DNA of 64,000 nucleotides from Adineta ricciae (Eukaryota > Rotifera > Eurotatoria > Adinetida > Adinetidae), in assembly GCA_905250025.1 (NCBI GenBank), contig CAJNOJ010000088.1, forward strand, positions 1 through 64,000, in the 5' to 3' direction. The notes under the pieces were generated by a model. The model had not been told where the DNA came from. It ran no database searches and worked only from the letters and a program-made list of their open reading frames with translations. The position numbers and the translations under genes were made by a program. Within the stretch, counting starts at the first letter, position 1; each line of letters starts with the position of its first letter. Of this stretch, positions 41,562 through 53,406 are shown piece by piece.

Positions 41562-44368
41562 CTATTTTGGAATTGGTGCAATGTTTGTGAGGGTTGACCA
41601 TCTGCGATGCGGCTTTTGCTTAACGAATTGCGATTGATCTATATTGGTCGATTTGTTCTTATCAATTACTAAAATAACCAAGTTCTCGGCTGGACTCGTC
41701 TCGTTTGTACGAAATTTTCGACAGATGTGATTCGAGAGCATACGAAACATCGGAATCATCAATAATTTAATCAGAAGAAATAGAAGACCGAAAACTTCTA
41801 AGACGACTGTAGTAAAAAGGAGACTACGGAAGATGATTTCCGTTTGTCGCGCAATAGGTTGCTGAAGATTACTGATGTAGAATATACTCTGTTCGATAGT
41901 AACACTGATGTTCGTTTGCGTACGATAGAAAAATGTGTATCGACTTTCGTTGCTGAATAATTCATCGGAATTCACAGTAAATGACGATGACCAAATCCCA
42001 CCGAAGGATGGTGATCCTTGCGTATCCAGTGGGTCAGTTTGATTAATAATCTGTGTTAGCTCGATGGGGAACACGATCGATTCGGCAAGAACTTGATCAG
42101 CTGATGACGAAACAAATGTTGAAGCAAAATTCAATTCCATCAATTGAAACCTTTCAATAAATAAACAATATGAATTTATAGTATACTTCTATCACATACA
42201 CACCTTCCATCCTCTGCTTCTGCTGCTGGTCCGCTCAAACCAATTCGAATGGCTCCGATTGTTTTCAACCCCGGTAGTATCAACTGAACATTTATTTCTT
42301 GCACTGGAAGTAAAATAGCTAAACTTAGAGTAGTCTCATTATACTTCATTTCACATTTAGTGATTGGTAAAGTCGTAATTTTATCAGCTTTAATACGCTG
42401 TACGTAGAAATAATCAGTACACGTGAACGCTGTTTGAACGAGATCAATGTTAAGTGTAAATGGTTGTGCGTTCAATAGGTCAAACATAGGCTGACTTTCC
42501 TTAGTCGTACGGCGCGAATCCCATCTTTTCTGCGTCGATGTACTAAATTTTGCATTGCGTAAGGTAACATCACATGCGAACGTACTATTCTTAGTAACTT
42601 GTTCAACGGGATACTGATGAAGAAATGCATTTGAAAAACTGTATGCTGAAACGATCAGTACAATTATTGCAGCCGATGTTAAACCACCGATCCATAACTA
42701 AATAGCAAAGATAATCTCATTCACAATTAAGGACAACAAACATACTTCTCCTTCACCGATGAGGTCCATCTTTTTGAAGATTCCTTTTATCTGATCGCGT
42801 ATCATATGTCGATTGGAGCAAAATGCTTCGGAAATCACTACAAGAGTGGCGATGATTGAGCCGATAATCATAACAAAAAGTACCCAAGAGACGGGCGAGA
42901 CGAGTAAACAGTGAGCCGATTTAACATTAATTGTGAACATATTTTGCATGAGTAAATCATCGAAGACAATATTTTCTGGTGATTCGGGATAGTCTTGATC
43001 TTGTTCAATGGATTCAAATACCGAATAAGAAACTCGACCGACTGCTCCATATGGACAAAAGTGCTCTGCAGAGCAATTATATGATACTGGAGAATAAGGA
43101 TAACATAGTTCGATTCCAGTGTAATCACGCGTAGTACCGCGAGTGCAAGGTGTAGCACAGGATATATATGAACTTGTACTTGTGTCCGAATAAGTACCTG
43201 CTGGCACTGACAGCATACCCATTGAATTACCCAACCGATCGAAAACGCCCAAGTGGCCAGTGGACGAGCTCGTGATGCGGATAAATGATGAGTCCATGAG
43301 TAGCTGAAGAATTTGTTGACTATTCGGATAGACTAAAATCGGTTGAGTTGCATCAGTAAACTCGTCAGATTGTATGTCATACACATGCACTGACGACGAA
43401 ACCCATTGATAAGTTGCATATGTATAAATATTCGCTAGTATAGCTACTTTCGAGTTAGTCGCATCCAACCATGCGACACTCTTACCGTATCCCATGTATC
43501 CAATACCATTCTGACGAGTACCCAGTAGTTTTGTAGTATCATTCAGTGCATATAACAAGACAGTATTTAACGAAGGTATGCCAATGAGTACACGTTGAGT
43601 ATGCCAAGCAATAGCGACGGACAAAACCAGTTGTTCGGAATAGACACGACTTTGTGCAATATAATGGATAGAACGAGGATCATTCCATGGATATTTGAAG
43701 ATGCTAGAAATAGGAAATTCACCGATAGAAGCAGGACATAAAATGGATGTATTTAAATGCAGCAGAAAAGCACATTCTTTGGCCGATGTTGGTGTTATTT
43801 GACAATATCCAACGAGAACACCATATTCTTGGTTCAAGCCCATATCGAATGCTCGAGGAGAAATATCAAGACTATTTGACCATACAGTTAGCTGATGTGT
43901 TGGATACAATTGATAAAAGAGTATAAAATCATCGGCAAAACCATACATGCCCGTACCTGCACCATCGATATCGATAACAAAGTTGTCCTGCGTCGAATAA
44001 TTCGAAACAATTTGCTCATTGATCAATTGAAAACTGCTGCATGTATCATGACCAGTAATGTGACCAATTACATTACGTCCTAGAACATTGACGCAGTTAT
44101 AAACGAATGAAGCGTTATTGGCGACCGGAACAGAGATACTAAACATAAAATCGCAGGTTGTCAAATTAAATGATAGTGTACAACCGGAACTGTTCGTATG
44201 AGGAATAAATTCAATCCACCAGAGTGAAAGTATATTGTCTGCACTGATAAGGAAACGATCGTTGATGCCAATTTTAACACCATAAAGATCATAGTCAGTA
44301 GATACTTTTGTATACATGAATGCCGTGTGAATTAGGAGAAAAAAAATCATCATTCTCGTCCGTAACAT
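41562..44368 (-). CDS. Large secretory-pathway membrane protein with three or more TM segments
   Basis: Three exons (44368-42746, 42697-42204, 42150-41562) joined by 48- and 53-nt GT..AG introns give 901 residues. The start is set at the Met before RTRMMIFFLLIHTAFMYTKV, a signal peptide; the open frame extends upstream to 44539 without such a signal. About 430 residues of extracellular beta-rich sequence follow, then a short Cys cluster (CATPCTRG...CYPYSPVSYNCSAEHFCPYG), a TM segment (WVLFVMIIGSIIATLVVI), a short loop, a second TM (GGLTSAAIIVLIVSAYSF), a second glycosylated extracellular region and a third TM near residue 830. No catalytic motif is visible and the function is unknown. The 39960-41260 gene lies just downstream on the same strand. 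Confidence 0.75.
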
Positions 44369-44800
44369 TTCTAACTGAATGATCGATTTCGATGCGTTGG
44401 TACTATTTGCTTTTTCTCGGTAACAAACGTAAAAAAAAATTACTTTTGCGTGTTTTGCTATACGTGCATATTTTATTAGGCCAATAGCTGCGTCATGAGC
44501 TTGGTAACAACGCATCAAAATAAAAGAATTTTCCATCAACTAAAGTCAACAACGTAGAAAGGAACAAAATATACTCTTCAAAGTTTTGGGACATCATATA
44601 CAAAGTCATATATACGAGAAGATAAGACCGTGTCAATGGTTCGAGGTGAAAATGAATAGATCTTTTATTTAAAAGATAAAGCTATTGAGATTTCTGATTT
44701 GACAGACGCGTTTACAAAATGTGAATTATTGAACAGAGAATTGCGACATAAAACATCACTTTCGCGAAGTGAAAACAGTCCGTGAAGGGTGTGAGGGTGA
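44369..44800. other. Intergenic / promoter region with G-rich run
   Basis: Upstream of the large membrane gene. A short G-rich run at about 44783-44820 (GTGTGAGGGTGAGGGGTGGG) overlaps the start of the next fragment. No gene is seen. Confidence 0.35.
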
Positions 44801-44820
44801 GGGGTGGGTGAGAGTTTTGG

Positions 44821-45264
44821 GAAGGCTATGTCAAAACGATACAGAGTTAATTTATTTCTACGACAAATCATGCATGTGTATTTGTAGCGAAGATCATGTT
44901 CACTCTGAGTATTTTGGTTACGATCATGAATTTGATTTATGCTCCAATTGTTTATCGGGAAGCCGATGTTTAAAAGGAAGTGATTTGAAACTCAACGATT
45001 TCATTTTGCTTATATCCTCTCAGTCATTCGGGTGCTTATTGCCAATTCAATTCAAATTTGTTGCTCTTTACGTTTGATCAATTATTCTACACTGATCTCA
45101 CTTCAGAAAAACAAAAACTGACGATTAGTCTATTGATCATAATTTCTCTTCTATCATTTCTTATTAGCTCGATTAATAATACGTTTTCAGATATTACTTT
45201 TCACAGCCAAAACTGTTCTCATAGTGGTGTCGGTCAATATTTGATACTGGATGAGTACTATTGA
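44821..45264 (+). pseudogene. EGF-like / membrane receptor fragment
   Basis: Two overlapping frames carry consecutive pieces of one protein. The first is a Cys-rich EGF-like part (DKSCMCICSEDH...DLCSNCLSGSRCLKGS) around 44860-44985. After a frame change it continues with TFDQLFYTDLTSEKQKLT and a hydrophobic segment (SLLIIISLLSFLISSINNTFS), ending at a stop at 45262-45264. The order suggests the junction between the extracellular part and first membrane helix of a larger receptor. Both the upstream extracellular part and the remaining helices are missing. No frame is long enough for a gene, so this is probably a decayed duplicate. Confidence 0.5.
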
Positions 45265-45492
45265 TCAAACATGTATTACCCTTCTTCTTCTTGCTCGCCT
45301 AACTCATCTAACGTAAATGTGATAATATCTAGGCTGTATTCAAATCCTGAAATCGATAAGATTTTCTTCAAATTCTTGAGCTACATATTGATTTGTCTCA
45401 CTTGAATATCTTACTGGTTGGTCTCATTGATTACAATTAAACGTGTTCGATCAGCAATCTCTCTCAGAATACATCCATCGAGGAAGCTCACG

Positions 45493-46428
45493 ATGGCTCG
45501 ACTGATCATATTCATCATCTGCGTTCTTATTTTTCTCTTAGCTGCATATGAACTTGTTTTCGTCAAATCATTTTCCGTCATGAACGATAGGAAAAGAAGT
45601 ATGTGCGTTATTTAATTCCCTGTTATTTATAAATCGACACGGCTAACCATTCATCAAGCATTCTCACGCGTAATAAATGTAAGTTGTTCTTGATGTGTAT
45701 CGATTCTCTCTTTCTGAGAATACTTTACTTCAGATGCGAAAACTACAAATGTTGCGACAGCGGAAATAAGCGGCAGCATGGCTCAGCAACATAGTCAATA
45801 TCGAGGTATTTTTGCAATGATCTGCGGATTAAAGTCGCTGTGTACATAACTATTTAGTGACTTAGAAAAGAAATATGAGATTTTTATCAGTTAATACAAC
45901 AAAACGAGAAGTTTTGAACTCTAAATGAGGATGCTTCGTTGACATAAACATACGACTAGAATATCGTCAGTGGTTAGCAACGACAAAAACACGAATGTGA
46001 TTGATGAAAATTAAATTAATTCTGTGGATAAACGAAATTAGTGTTCATCTTTCCATAAGTAATTCACAGCAGAATTTTTTGTTCTACTGGCACGTACAAA
46101 ATTACCCGTTTCGTAGATACTCACTGATATGTTTCATACAGATAAATTATAATTTATCTGCACACATATATTTTAGTTTGATATCGAAAAGTACGTAACT
46201 GTTTTACATGTCATTATCATTCGCGATGGTCTGATCATCCAGAGAAGACTTTCTGGTACTGTACAGTACATTTAAATGTGTCTATGGAAAGTATTTAAAT
46301 TTCAACTAAAGTTCTTGTCCATTTTAGAAAATACCGATGAACAATTACAAGAGACTTATCAAGATTCACTTGAATCGAAATCAAGCGCAAAGAACAGTGG
46401 GATCAAGGTCAATTCCGCTCTGTTGTGA
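45493..46428 (+). CDS. Small single-pass membrane or secreted protein (three exons)
   Basis: ATG at 45493 starts MARLIIFIICVLIFLLAAYELVF, a signal anchor or signal peptide. Exon 1 ends at 45598 (donor GTATGT), exon 2 is 45734-45805 (donor GTATTT), and exon 3 is 46328-46428. Phases are 1 and 1, and the joined frame is 92 residues with a hydrophilic Ser/Gln/Glu-rich tail ending KVNSALL. The gene is too fragmented to show as one frame. The three splice junctions agree in phase, which supports it, but there is no homology evidence. The introns (135 and 522 nt) are longer than usual here. Confidence 0.5.
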
Positions 46429-46918
46429 AAATACGCTCGAATACTGGAAACAGATCCAGCCGCAACCTATATATAGAAAGATATGATGTTCCTTACAGAG
46501 GAGGACATCATCTTTTTTCTCTTAATACTATTATTCTAACATCTTCTCGAAATATACAATTTATAATCCGACTTGCACTACATAATCACGGAAGCGTCTC
46601 GCCACAAAACCTCTTGACCTACATCTCCACACTGTACAGCAGTTTTTGAGATATGCTAACAATAGTGAAAACTTTTCTGATAAAGATGTATATGTAGTAC
46701 AGGTTAATTGCGTCGCATATTACATATAGCAGGTCTTTTAAATCGGGTGAAAAAAACGAATGTAGCCATTCAACAGAGAATGCACTAATATGCAGATGGC
46801 TTGCTATCTATTTGCATGCATATTCAAATCAACTTGCCATCTCTGTGTAAAAAGAGCGACGAACCGGATGAGCTCATTCACACACGATTCATTGAAACAT
46901 TATTTTTCTGTTCGCAAT
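46429..46918. other. Intergenic region
   Basis: Lies between convergent genes. No feature is recognised; short frames only. Confidence 0.35.
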
Positions 46919-48646
46919 TTATTTCAAATGATCTCGTTCCATACTTCGTTCAAACTCAATATTCCAAATCTCACTAATTTCTCTGCGTGATTGTGCAATA
47001 TCATTTGCTGTTCTGGTTGATGACCAGGGTGTATGATTCATAATAAACCCAACAAGTCGATTACAATCATCTGCATATTTCAGTGGTTCTTGCATATGAG
47101 AATGCCAGGCGATATCGATCTATGGAACATAAATGAATTCAAATTCATATTTTTTTTTCGTAGTCTTGTTTGGATACTTACAGCACATGTTGGATGAATC
47201 GACTGATATTCATTCATTGATGAATATTTGGCAGTGATGTATAAGAATCGTTCATATGATTTTATTAGTCTTTTTATCGCCAAATGAAGGGCATTCGGTT
47301 GTGCTACAGGATTGTATTCGATAATCCGCATACCCACTTCGTACATATCTTTACTGTATAATCGAAACCAGTAACGATCAAGAATAATATCTTCTTCAAC
47401 GAACGAAAATGGATTTTGGTAATTGTCTACTAATTGATAAGCAAATTGAAAATGTGTTTTATCCCAATAGGAATAGGACGGTATGGGACATTTTATGTAA
47501 TTTAATAATGAATGATGATATATTGACCAACCTGCATCTTCTTCGTCTTCTCCGTTGTTGGTTATCAAAGGACAATACTGTTCTCCAAATCGTTCTTCAT
47601 ATAGCTGACATGTTTTAATAAAAGCTTGAGTTTTGACATCTTCTTTTTCTTGGCTCTTGTCTAACAGTAAAGAATGATCAATAATACAATGAAACAGTCG
47701 TAGACAATCGCCTCGATACATTTCTGGACGTATCAGATGAGTTTGCCAAACAATTTCGATGTCCAACGTTGGGACAAGATACTCTTGAGGATGAGCAACT
47801 TTGAGCTGCATAAATCGATAGTATCTCTTAATCATCTGTGCAATAGCTGTCGGCTGGCAACAAGCAAACATAAATTCAGATGTCTTTTCTACTAATGCAA
47901 TCAGCGCGATAATCGTTCTCTCGATATCTGAAGATAATTGCATAGTCCTAAAACGCTTTGCGCATGAATCAGTCTGAAAAAGACACAAAAGTCAAGCTTA
48001 CACTTCTGCGGATGTATCTGGATGTTCAATAGTTTTTGTTTCTTCACGTTTCGAAGAATGTCGTGTACTGAGACAGCAGGAAATACGACTAGTTTCCTTT
48101 TTATATTTTTCGATTATTTTTTTCAGATCACGATGGCGCAAGTATTTTCCATAGGTCCAATCCATATAGATTTGTTTATAAGATTTCGATTGTATTTGAT
48201 TTGATGCTACATGGTATGGAGACTTTGGATTAGAAAAACATCGACAATAGGTATAGATAGGGTACACTTACGATTGCATTTCGATCGCCATATATCATCT
48301 TGATCGACGAGGAATTTAAAATAACGGCAAACGAGTGAAACGTGCATTAGATCATGAATGGAGAGTAATTGAAATATTTGTATGAGAATTTCAGTTGGAA
48401 GACTCGCAAATAGCGAATCTGAAAGCGTTTGTTGTATTTGATCGATATGCCATGTGTATCCACATACAGATGATATCGGAGGATGTCGAAGTTCTTCTTG
48501 ACTAATCTCTTCATTATCAGAACTGGATGAGGAGACTTCTGCAAACGTATTATGCATGTTTAGATGTTTCCTTTATACTATGACTTACCATCGTCAGACT
48601 CATTCAATTGATACCCTCGTAAGCTTGTTCGTAAACTATTAAACAT
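46919..48646 (-). CDS. F-box protein fused to a GRDP-like (DUF1399) domain
   Basis: Five exons: 48646-48589, 48538-48272, 48206-48004, 47973-47182 and 47119-46919. Phases agree throughout and give 506 residues. After a Ser/Glu-rich N-terminus comes an F-box (LPTEILIQIFQLLSIHDLMHVSLVCRYFKFL). The second half matches the glycine-rich-domain-protein (DUF1399) pattern: VPTLDIEIVWQTH and, at the end, IDIAWHSHMQEPLKYADDCNRLVGF, each with the characteristic D(I/L)..W.(T/S)H. This suggests an SCF substrate receptor reading its target through the DUF1399 part. The third intron is only 30 nt if the first AG (47974) is used; the next AG gives 48 nt (exon 4 starting at 47955) in the same frame. Confidence 0.8.
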
Positions 48647-49491
48647 ATTTCTTTCGAATGATGGTTCTCTTGTCAAAAGTATGTTCTGTAAAAATGCACT
48701 GAATCAATCGATGATTCACAGAGATTACAGCTGACTTTGTGGCGCTCCAATCAGAATGAATGCAGTCGCCTCCACTATGACGAATTCATCATGTTTCAGA
48801 CGATACCAACACCGTACGCTATCGAAGGAAGAGAATAAGTTCCTACTATCCTTTTTTATTTCATTGTCTATAAACCGTGCATTTGTTTCGTGATAAAGAG
48901 TGACTTCGATTCAATGTTTTGCATATTTGAATCCATGAGACATTTTCAAAGCATTCAGTATGAACTAAACTCTATTATCATTCACTGAATTCTCTTCTCT
49001 TCGATCGTTAACCATAATAGAATCTGATCTCAATGAAGTACATGCCTTATGCAGTTAGATCTGCCGTCGTTTTCGAAATTACATTCGTTTCGGTTAATTT
49101 TCCATTGAGAACGGTACGAATTCTATCAATATTCGATCTCTCTCTAACGTGTCACATCTATTCAGTGACAAATTTAACATTGGTTTTAGCCATTGATTTG
49201 CCAAAGCTAGTGACAAACACACCTCGATTAAAATATTCAAAAAGTGGAGATACGATTGGAGACACTTCTACATCGCACAACGAATATTAATATTGAAAGG
49301 AAGAAATATTCTCGACGTTTCAAGGATCAAATTTCACCAAATGAAAACGTATTACAATAACATAGTTTACTCATTGAAGAAACGAGATAATGATCAGAAT
49401 GCGAAGAAGTTCTGTGTGCTTTTCTCCGTAATTTTATTCCAGTTTATCACAATTAACAGAAAAATGATTATGTTACTACACTAATTACCAT
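48647..49491. other. Intergenic region, no gene seen
   Basis: Only short frames are present. It includes the promoter of the F-box/DUF1399 gene at its left edge and the 3' flank of the VWA gene at its right edge. Confidence 0.35.
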
Positions 49492-50737
49492 TTACTTTCG
49501 ATTTTTCACCTTTTGAACAATACGTTTCGCTTGTTCAAGGCTCATATCGTCTTCATCGACTTCGTAGTTCGCCTTTTCGTTGTTGTCCTCTTTTTCTTCG
49601 TCGTCTTCATCGTTATCTTCCTCTTTTTTGGTTTCTACCATCTTATACTTCTCACGTACTTCACTCATATCTGCGCATTTCGAATAGCAGTCTTCGGCTG
49701 CTTTCGATGTTGCACCACCTTTGTTGCGCATTTGTCTCGTACGCGTCTTTCTCGAAGCGAAATAACGATTAACTCGTCGAGCAGTTTCTCCATCATCAAC
49801 ACCTTCTTCCTCTGCTTGCTGTATTTCACGAGCAATATCTGCCTGAGCGTTTTGCATCAGACGTTCCAATGTGATCTCTTCCTGCACGCCACCAACAATG
49901 ACTTGAGCTAATAATTGGGCATTCACCATCGGCACGTATTGTCCGCCAGTGATGTAAGCGATCGTCATGAAAAAATCACGATAAGGAACTGAAAGAAACA
50001 AAGACAGAAGAGAGTTCGAAATGATCTCAGAAAATACGAATCTGATTTAACTAACCAATAGGTGGCTCGACGCCGACAGCATACAGCGTAATACTCAACT
50101 CAGCCATGTCTCGTACAATTCTCATTGGATCATGACCATCAGGGCATCCTTGTGGAAGAGTGTCACCACGACCGTTGAGACCATGCGGTGGAGCATCGGA
50201 TATTAGAACACAGATTTTCGTTGCACCTTCGCGCCATGATAAATCGAGTACATCTCGCAATGCATCAGCGACAGCTTCAGGCTCATCACCGCCTCCTTCA
50301 GCTCGACATTGGTCAAGCCAATCTCTCATTTCACTCACATCATTTGTAAAATTGTGCACACGAGTGACGAACGTCGTGTCCTAAATCGTAATATTCTAAT
50401 GACTCAAGTCTTTCCGCGATTCGAATAATCTTACTTGAGGCGGATGGTCTCGATATTCGACCAGAGCTAGACGAATGTCACTCTTTTCACTTCGAACAAT
50501 TTCTTCGACAATCGAACGAATGTTGTTTCGAGCGCTGTCAATATATGAAGCCATCGATCCCGTGCAATCCATTGCAAATGCAAGGTCTAAATTGGTAAAA
50601 TCAAACTAGAAACTGCAAATTCATTCTTTGCATCTTTTCATACCGAGAACAGATGGATCGTGCTGTGCCAACTCGGGCTGTTCTCGTTTCTCCACTTGAA
50701 TTCCCATCGGTACGTTTTGCTTTCGGCGTGCAGGCAT
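49492..50737 (-). CDS. von Willebrand factor type A (VWA) domain protein
   Basis: Four exons: 50737-50644, 50586-50435, 50380-50056 and 49988-49492. The introns are 57, 54 and 67 nt, giving 355 residues. The VWA domain starts right after the first exon and has a full MIDAS start DCTGSM (DxTxS form), with the later GGGDEPEAVADAL and VLISDAPPHG motifs. It resembles the VWA part of VwkA-type atypical kinases, but no alpha-kinase domain follows. The C-terminal half is charged, with an Asp/Glu/Lys-rich tail. It is probably cytosolic (no signal peptide) and binds a partner through a metal ion. An alternating TA run near 50766-50780 may act as a TATA site. Confidence 0.85.
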
Positions 50738-51184
50738 CTTGTTATATAATGTAATACTTTTCAACCAAGACCGATATATATATATACCGACACTTGCTTC
50801 CGCTTCACGATTACATTATATTGTGCAATTCATGCATATTTAGCCAGTCAATATTATATGACCTCACGATGTTGTCACAGTCTTTTGATTGATTAGGAAA
50901 GTATTTACTTCTGTTGCTTACTGATAAAGTATGTGGCGTTTCATCAGCAATGTTAATTGCATCATATTCTTGTGACAGTGTTATGCAAGATCGAAATTCG
51001 GAACTCATCAAAGGTGCATTTGCTTTCTTGCATCACTTTTCAGAAACTATAACAACATGAATCCTTCGCATAACTGAGGTAAGCAAGAAGTATGTATTGA
51101 GCATGGGTGCTACTTAAGCCACGCCCTCATAAGAATCAATTTATTGTAAAATAACGAATACTGAAAGCAATGAAAGAGAGTTTA
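50738..51184. other. Intergenic region
   Basis: Contains the TA-rich putative promoter of the VWA gene and the 3' flank of the small secreted gene. No other feature. Confidence 0.35.
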
Positions 51185-51567
51185 TTATTTTCCAATCGGA
51201 GCAAAAAAATCCACAACATGATAAACGGCGATACCAACTTGTCGGGAGAGACCGACTCGAACCGCTGCACTAGCGAATTGTTCCATTGAAACCCAATAGT
51301 TTAAGCCGAGCGGGCCTAGTGTTCTGTCAATATTCCGTAAAACTTTTGCTACTGTATTTCCAGCTAGACCTTCTCCCATAGTGGCTGAAGCATATCGTTC
51401 AGCCTTTTTCAGCACCATACGGATAATTTTAACTTGAAAAGATGCATCCTTAGTTCACGAAAGAAGAGCAAAGTTAACGAAATGGTGGGTTCGATACGAC
51501 ATACCACTGCTTCAAAGAATACTGCTGAAAAGAGAAGAACAAGGAAAAAAGTATGTAACTTGACCAT
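51185..51567 (-). CDS. Small secreted protein (two exons)
   Basis: Exon 1 (51567-51505) encodes the signal peptide MVKLHTFFLVLLFSAVFFEAV. A 56-nt intron (51449-51504; GTATGT..CTAAG, phase 0) leads to exon 2 (51448-51185), which starts DASFQVKIIRMVLKKAERYA. The product is 108 residues and the mature part has no cysteine. Helical, Gly-containing segments (ATMGEGLAGNTVAKVLRNID) may be amphipathic. No family is recognised. The splice join gives continuous sequence and removes two stops, but it is inferred. Confidence 0.55.
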
Positions 51568-51778
51568 CGTCGTAAGAACACATTTATTCGTTTCTATAGT
51601 CAATATATATATATATATTCTCAACTAAAGGTCAGCGATGAGGAAGTAAAAACAATAACGATTCAAAGAGCAAAACGGTCATATTACTGTTCTTTGCATA
51701 GGAATCGGTATATGACCTTTTTATTTGAATAATTCAAGGTAATAGTCAATGAAATCATCGACTTCGAATGCACTACTA

Positions 51779-52971
51779 CTATGTGCCAAACATTCTCCAC
51801 ATGTAAGTGAGCCATACAGATTGATTGTTGGATTTTTTTGGTGTAGTTTTATGAAGATAATATGCTTCTGAATTCAACAGATTAATCAGCACCTTGACAA
51901 CTTGATCATTGGCTAAATCGATTTTATGACCACATCGTTTTGTATTGATTTCATTCGCATTTGCACCATACGAGCAGCAATTTCCCCAGCAATCTTCGAG
52001 ATGTGTAATGACAGTGTGAAAAGGTGTTGATCGATAAGTGAGATCTATCATATTGAACATTGTCGGAATTCCAATTTCGTGAAATGATCGACTCTGATGA
52101 AATGCATCTGATAAATAAATAAAATCTTGAAAGAATCGTCGAGGAATATAATATATATCAGTCCAACTATGAATTTCAATAAACTATCTAGAATGAAGTT
52201 CGAACAAAAACAAACATTCCTACCCGCCACACATAATATTCTCATCCGTAATAAATCGATTTGGATGCTGTTTTGTCAGGGTTTTCTTCGCATTTTGGAC
52301 AGCTCGTAACGAATCGTTATTCCAATAGATCCATTTCGATCCTACGGAATGTCCACCGCAAATGTATGAAGATGCTTGTCCAGCCAACCAGATATTCTTA
52401 TAATTCATTTGATCGAACTGAAACGGATTGATCCATGCCTACATAAACTACAGATAGTTAATTAGCAGATCACTGGATTACTTGCATCAAAATGAAAATA
52501 TAAGATTCCTTCTACCATAGGGTAATTTTTCAACAGGACTTTCATTGTTTCAGACACAGCTTTGTACGGATCATCTCCGGATAGCCATCCGTCGGCAGTA
52601 TAGTTAATAACTGATGTATACTGTGGCATCGAATAATGAAGATTAATGAAGAACGGTCGATAGTTTTCCAACACTCGCAGCCGTTCGGGACGTTGACCAT
52701 TCAGTCGAATAAACGCCAGAGTACGCGAAAAAGGAGACTGGAGTTTATTGGTCTTTGAATCGACTACATCCAGAGGTGCTCGAGTTATTGTTTTGAATGG
52801 AAATACGTTCAAAATACAGACGAGAGACACACTTCCAATCAGTATAATAGAAAGTTTCCGATTTGAATAGTGATGATACACAATGTGTGATGCAGAGTCA
52901 GCACATTCTTTGATCATTCTCAATCGAATAAAAGTTGCGTCATTGAAAAAAGAGTTTTCAGTAAGAGACAA
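51779..52971 (-). CDS. Type II membrane protein, probable Golgi enzyme of unknown family
   Basis: Three exons (52971-52486, 52438-52224, 52166-51779) give 362 residues. A signal anchor lies around residues 40-56 (SIILIGSVSLVCILNVF). The luminal part has Trp, Tyr and Cys residues and includes a GWLSGDDPYKAV segment and several Asp-containing motifs (FHFDAW, LEDCWGNCC), a layout typical of glycosyltransferases without matching one I can name. The first intron (52439-52485, 47 nt) appears to use GCAAGT..AG, because only a GC donor keeps the frame; otherwise a frame error lies there. The second intron (52167-52223) is canonical. Confidence 0.6.
52439..52485 (-). other. Putative GC-AG intron
   Basis: GCAAGT after TTTGAT and TATGTAG before GCATGG. 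The GC donor with a perfect AAGT follow-up is the known non-canonical class. The nearby GT (one codon on) would shift the frame. Confidence 0.45.
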
Positions 52972-53406
52972 CTAAACATGCATCAAAAAACCATATATAA
53001 CAATGCGTCAAACGTTATTTTTTGCTTCAATAAGAAAAGAAAAAGAAATTTGCATTTACAAAGGCGATAGAATCGTGTCAACAAACTTTGCCTACTTTGA
53101 TATGAGCATTTTCAAACGTTTGTGTTCATTTTTCTTTTTTCCTTCTCCCCTAGAACGTCAAACTGATGACATTACCGTTTCTAATACCAACAGAAGATGA
53201 ACTACGTGAATTCTTTTTCCCTAGTCTAACATCGTCAATTAAATCACAACAAGCGCTTTTAGTATGATCATTATTGACGTATGTTTTCCACCCGAAATGA
53301 ACAGAAGAATAGAATTTAAAAAATTGTTACATTCTTTTCTTTGCAAACAAAGTCAATAGTATGATGAAAATGATATTCAGAGGTACAAAGAAAGGCAAAG
53401 CTGATA
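52972..53406. other. Intergenic region
   Basis: Lies between the promoter of the type II membrane protein and the 3' end of the F-box gene. No feature is recognised. Confidence 0.35.

Noticed and set aside
42868..43158. 96-codon minus-strand frame
   Set aside because: Alternative frame inside the first exon of the 901-residue membrane protein.
44783..44820. G-rich run resembling a telomere-type repeat
   Set aside because: The units are irregular and occur once; there is no tandem array, and coding debris overlaps it.
49513..49911. 132-codon plus-strand frame
   Set aside because: It is the reverse of the Glu/Asp/Lys-rich tail of the VWA protein, which gives Phe/Leu/Val runs by composition alone.
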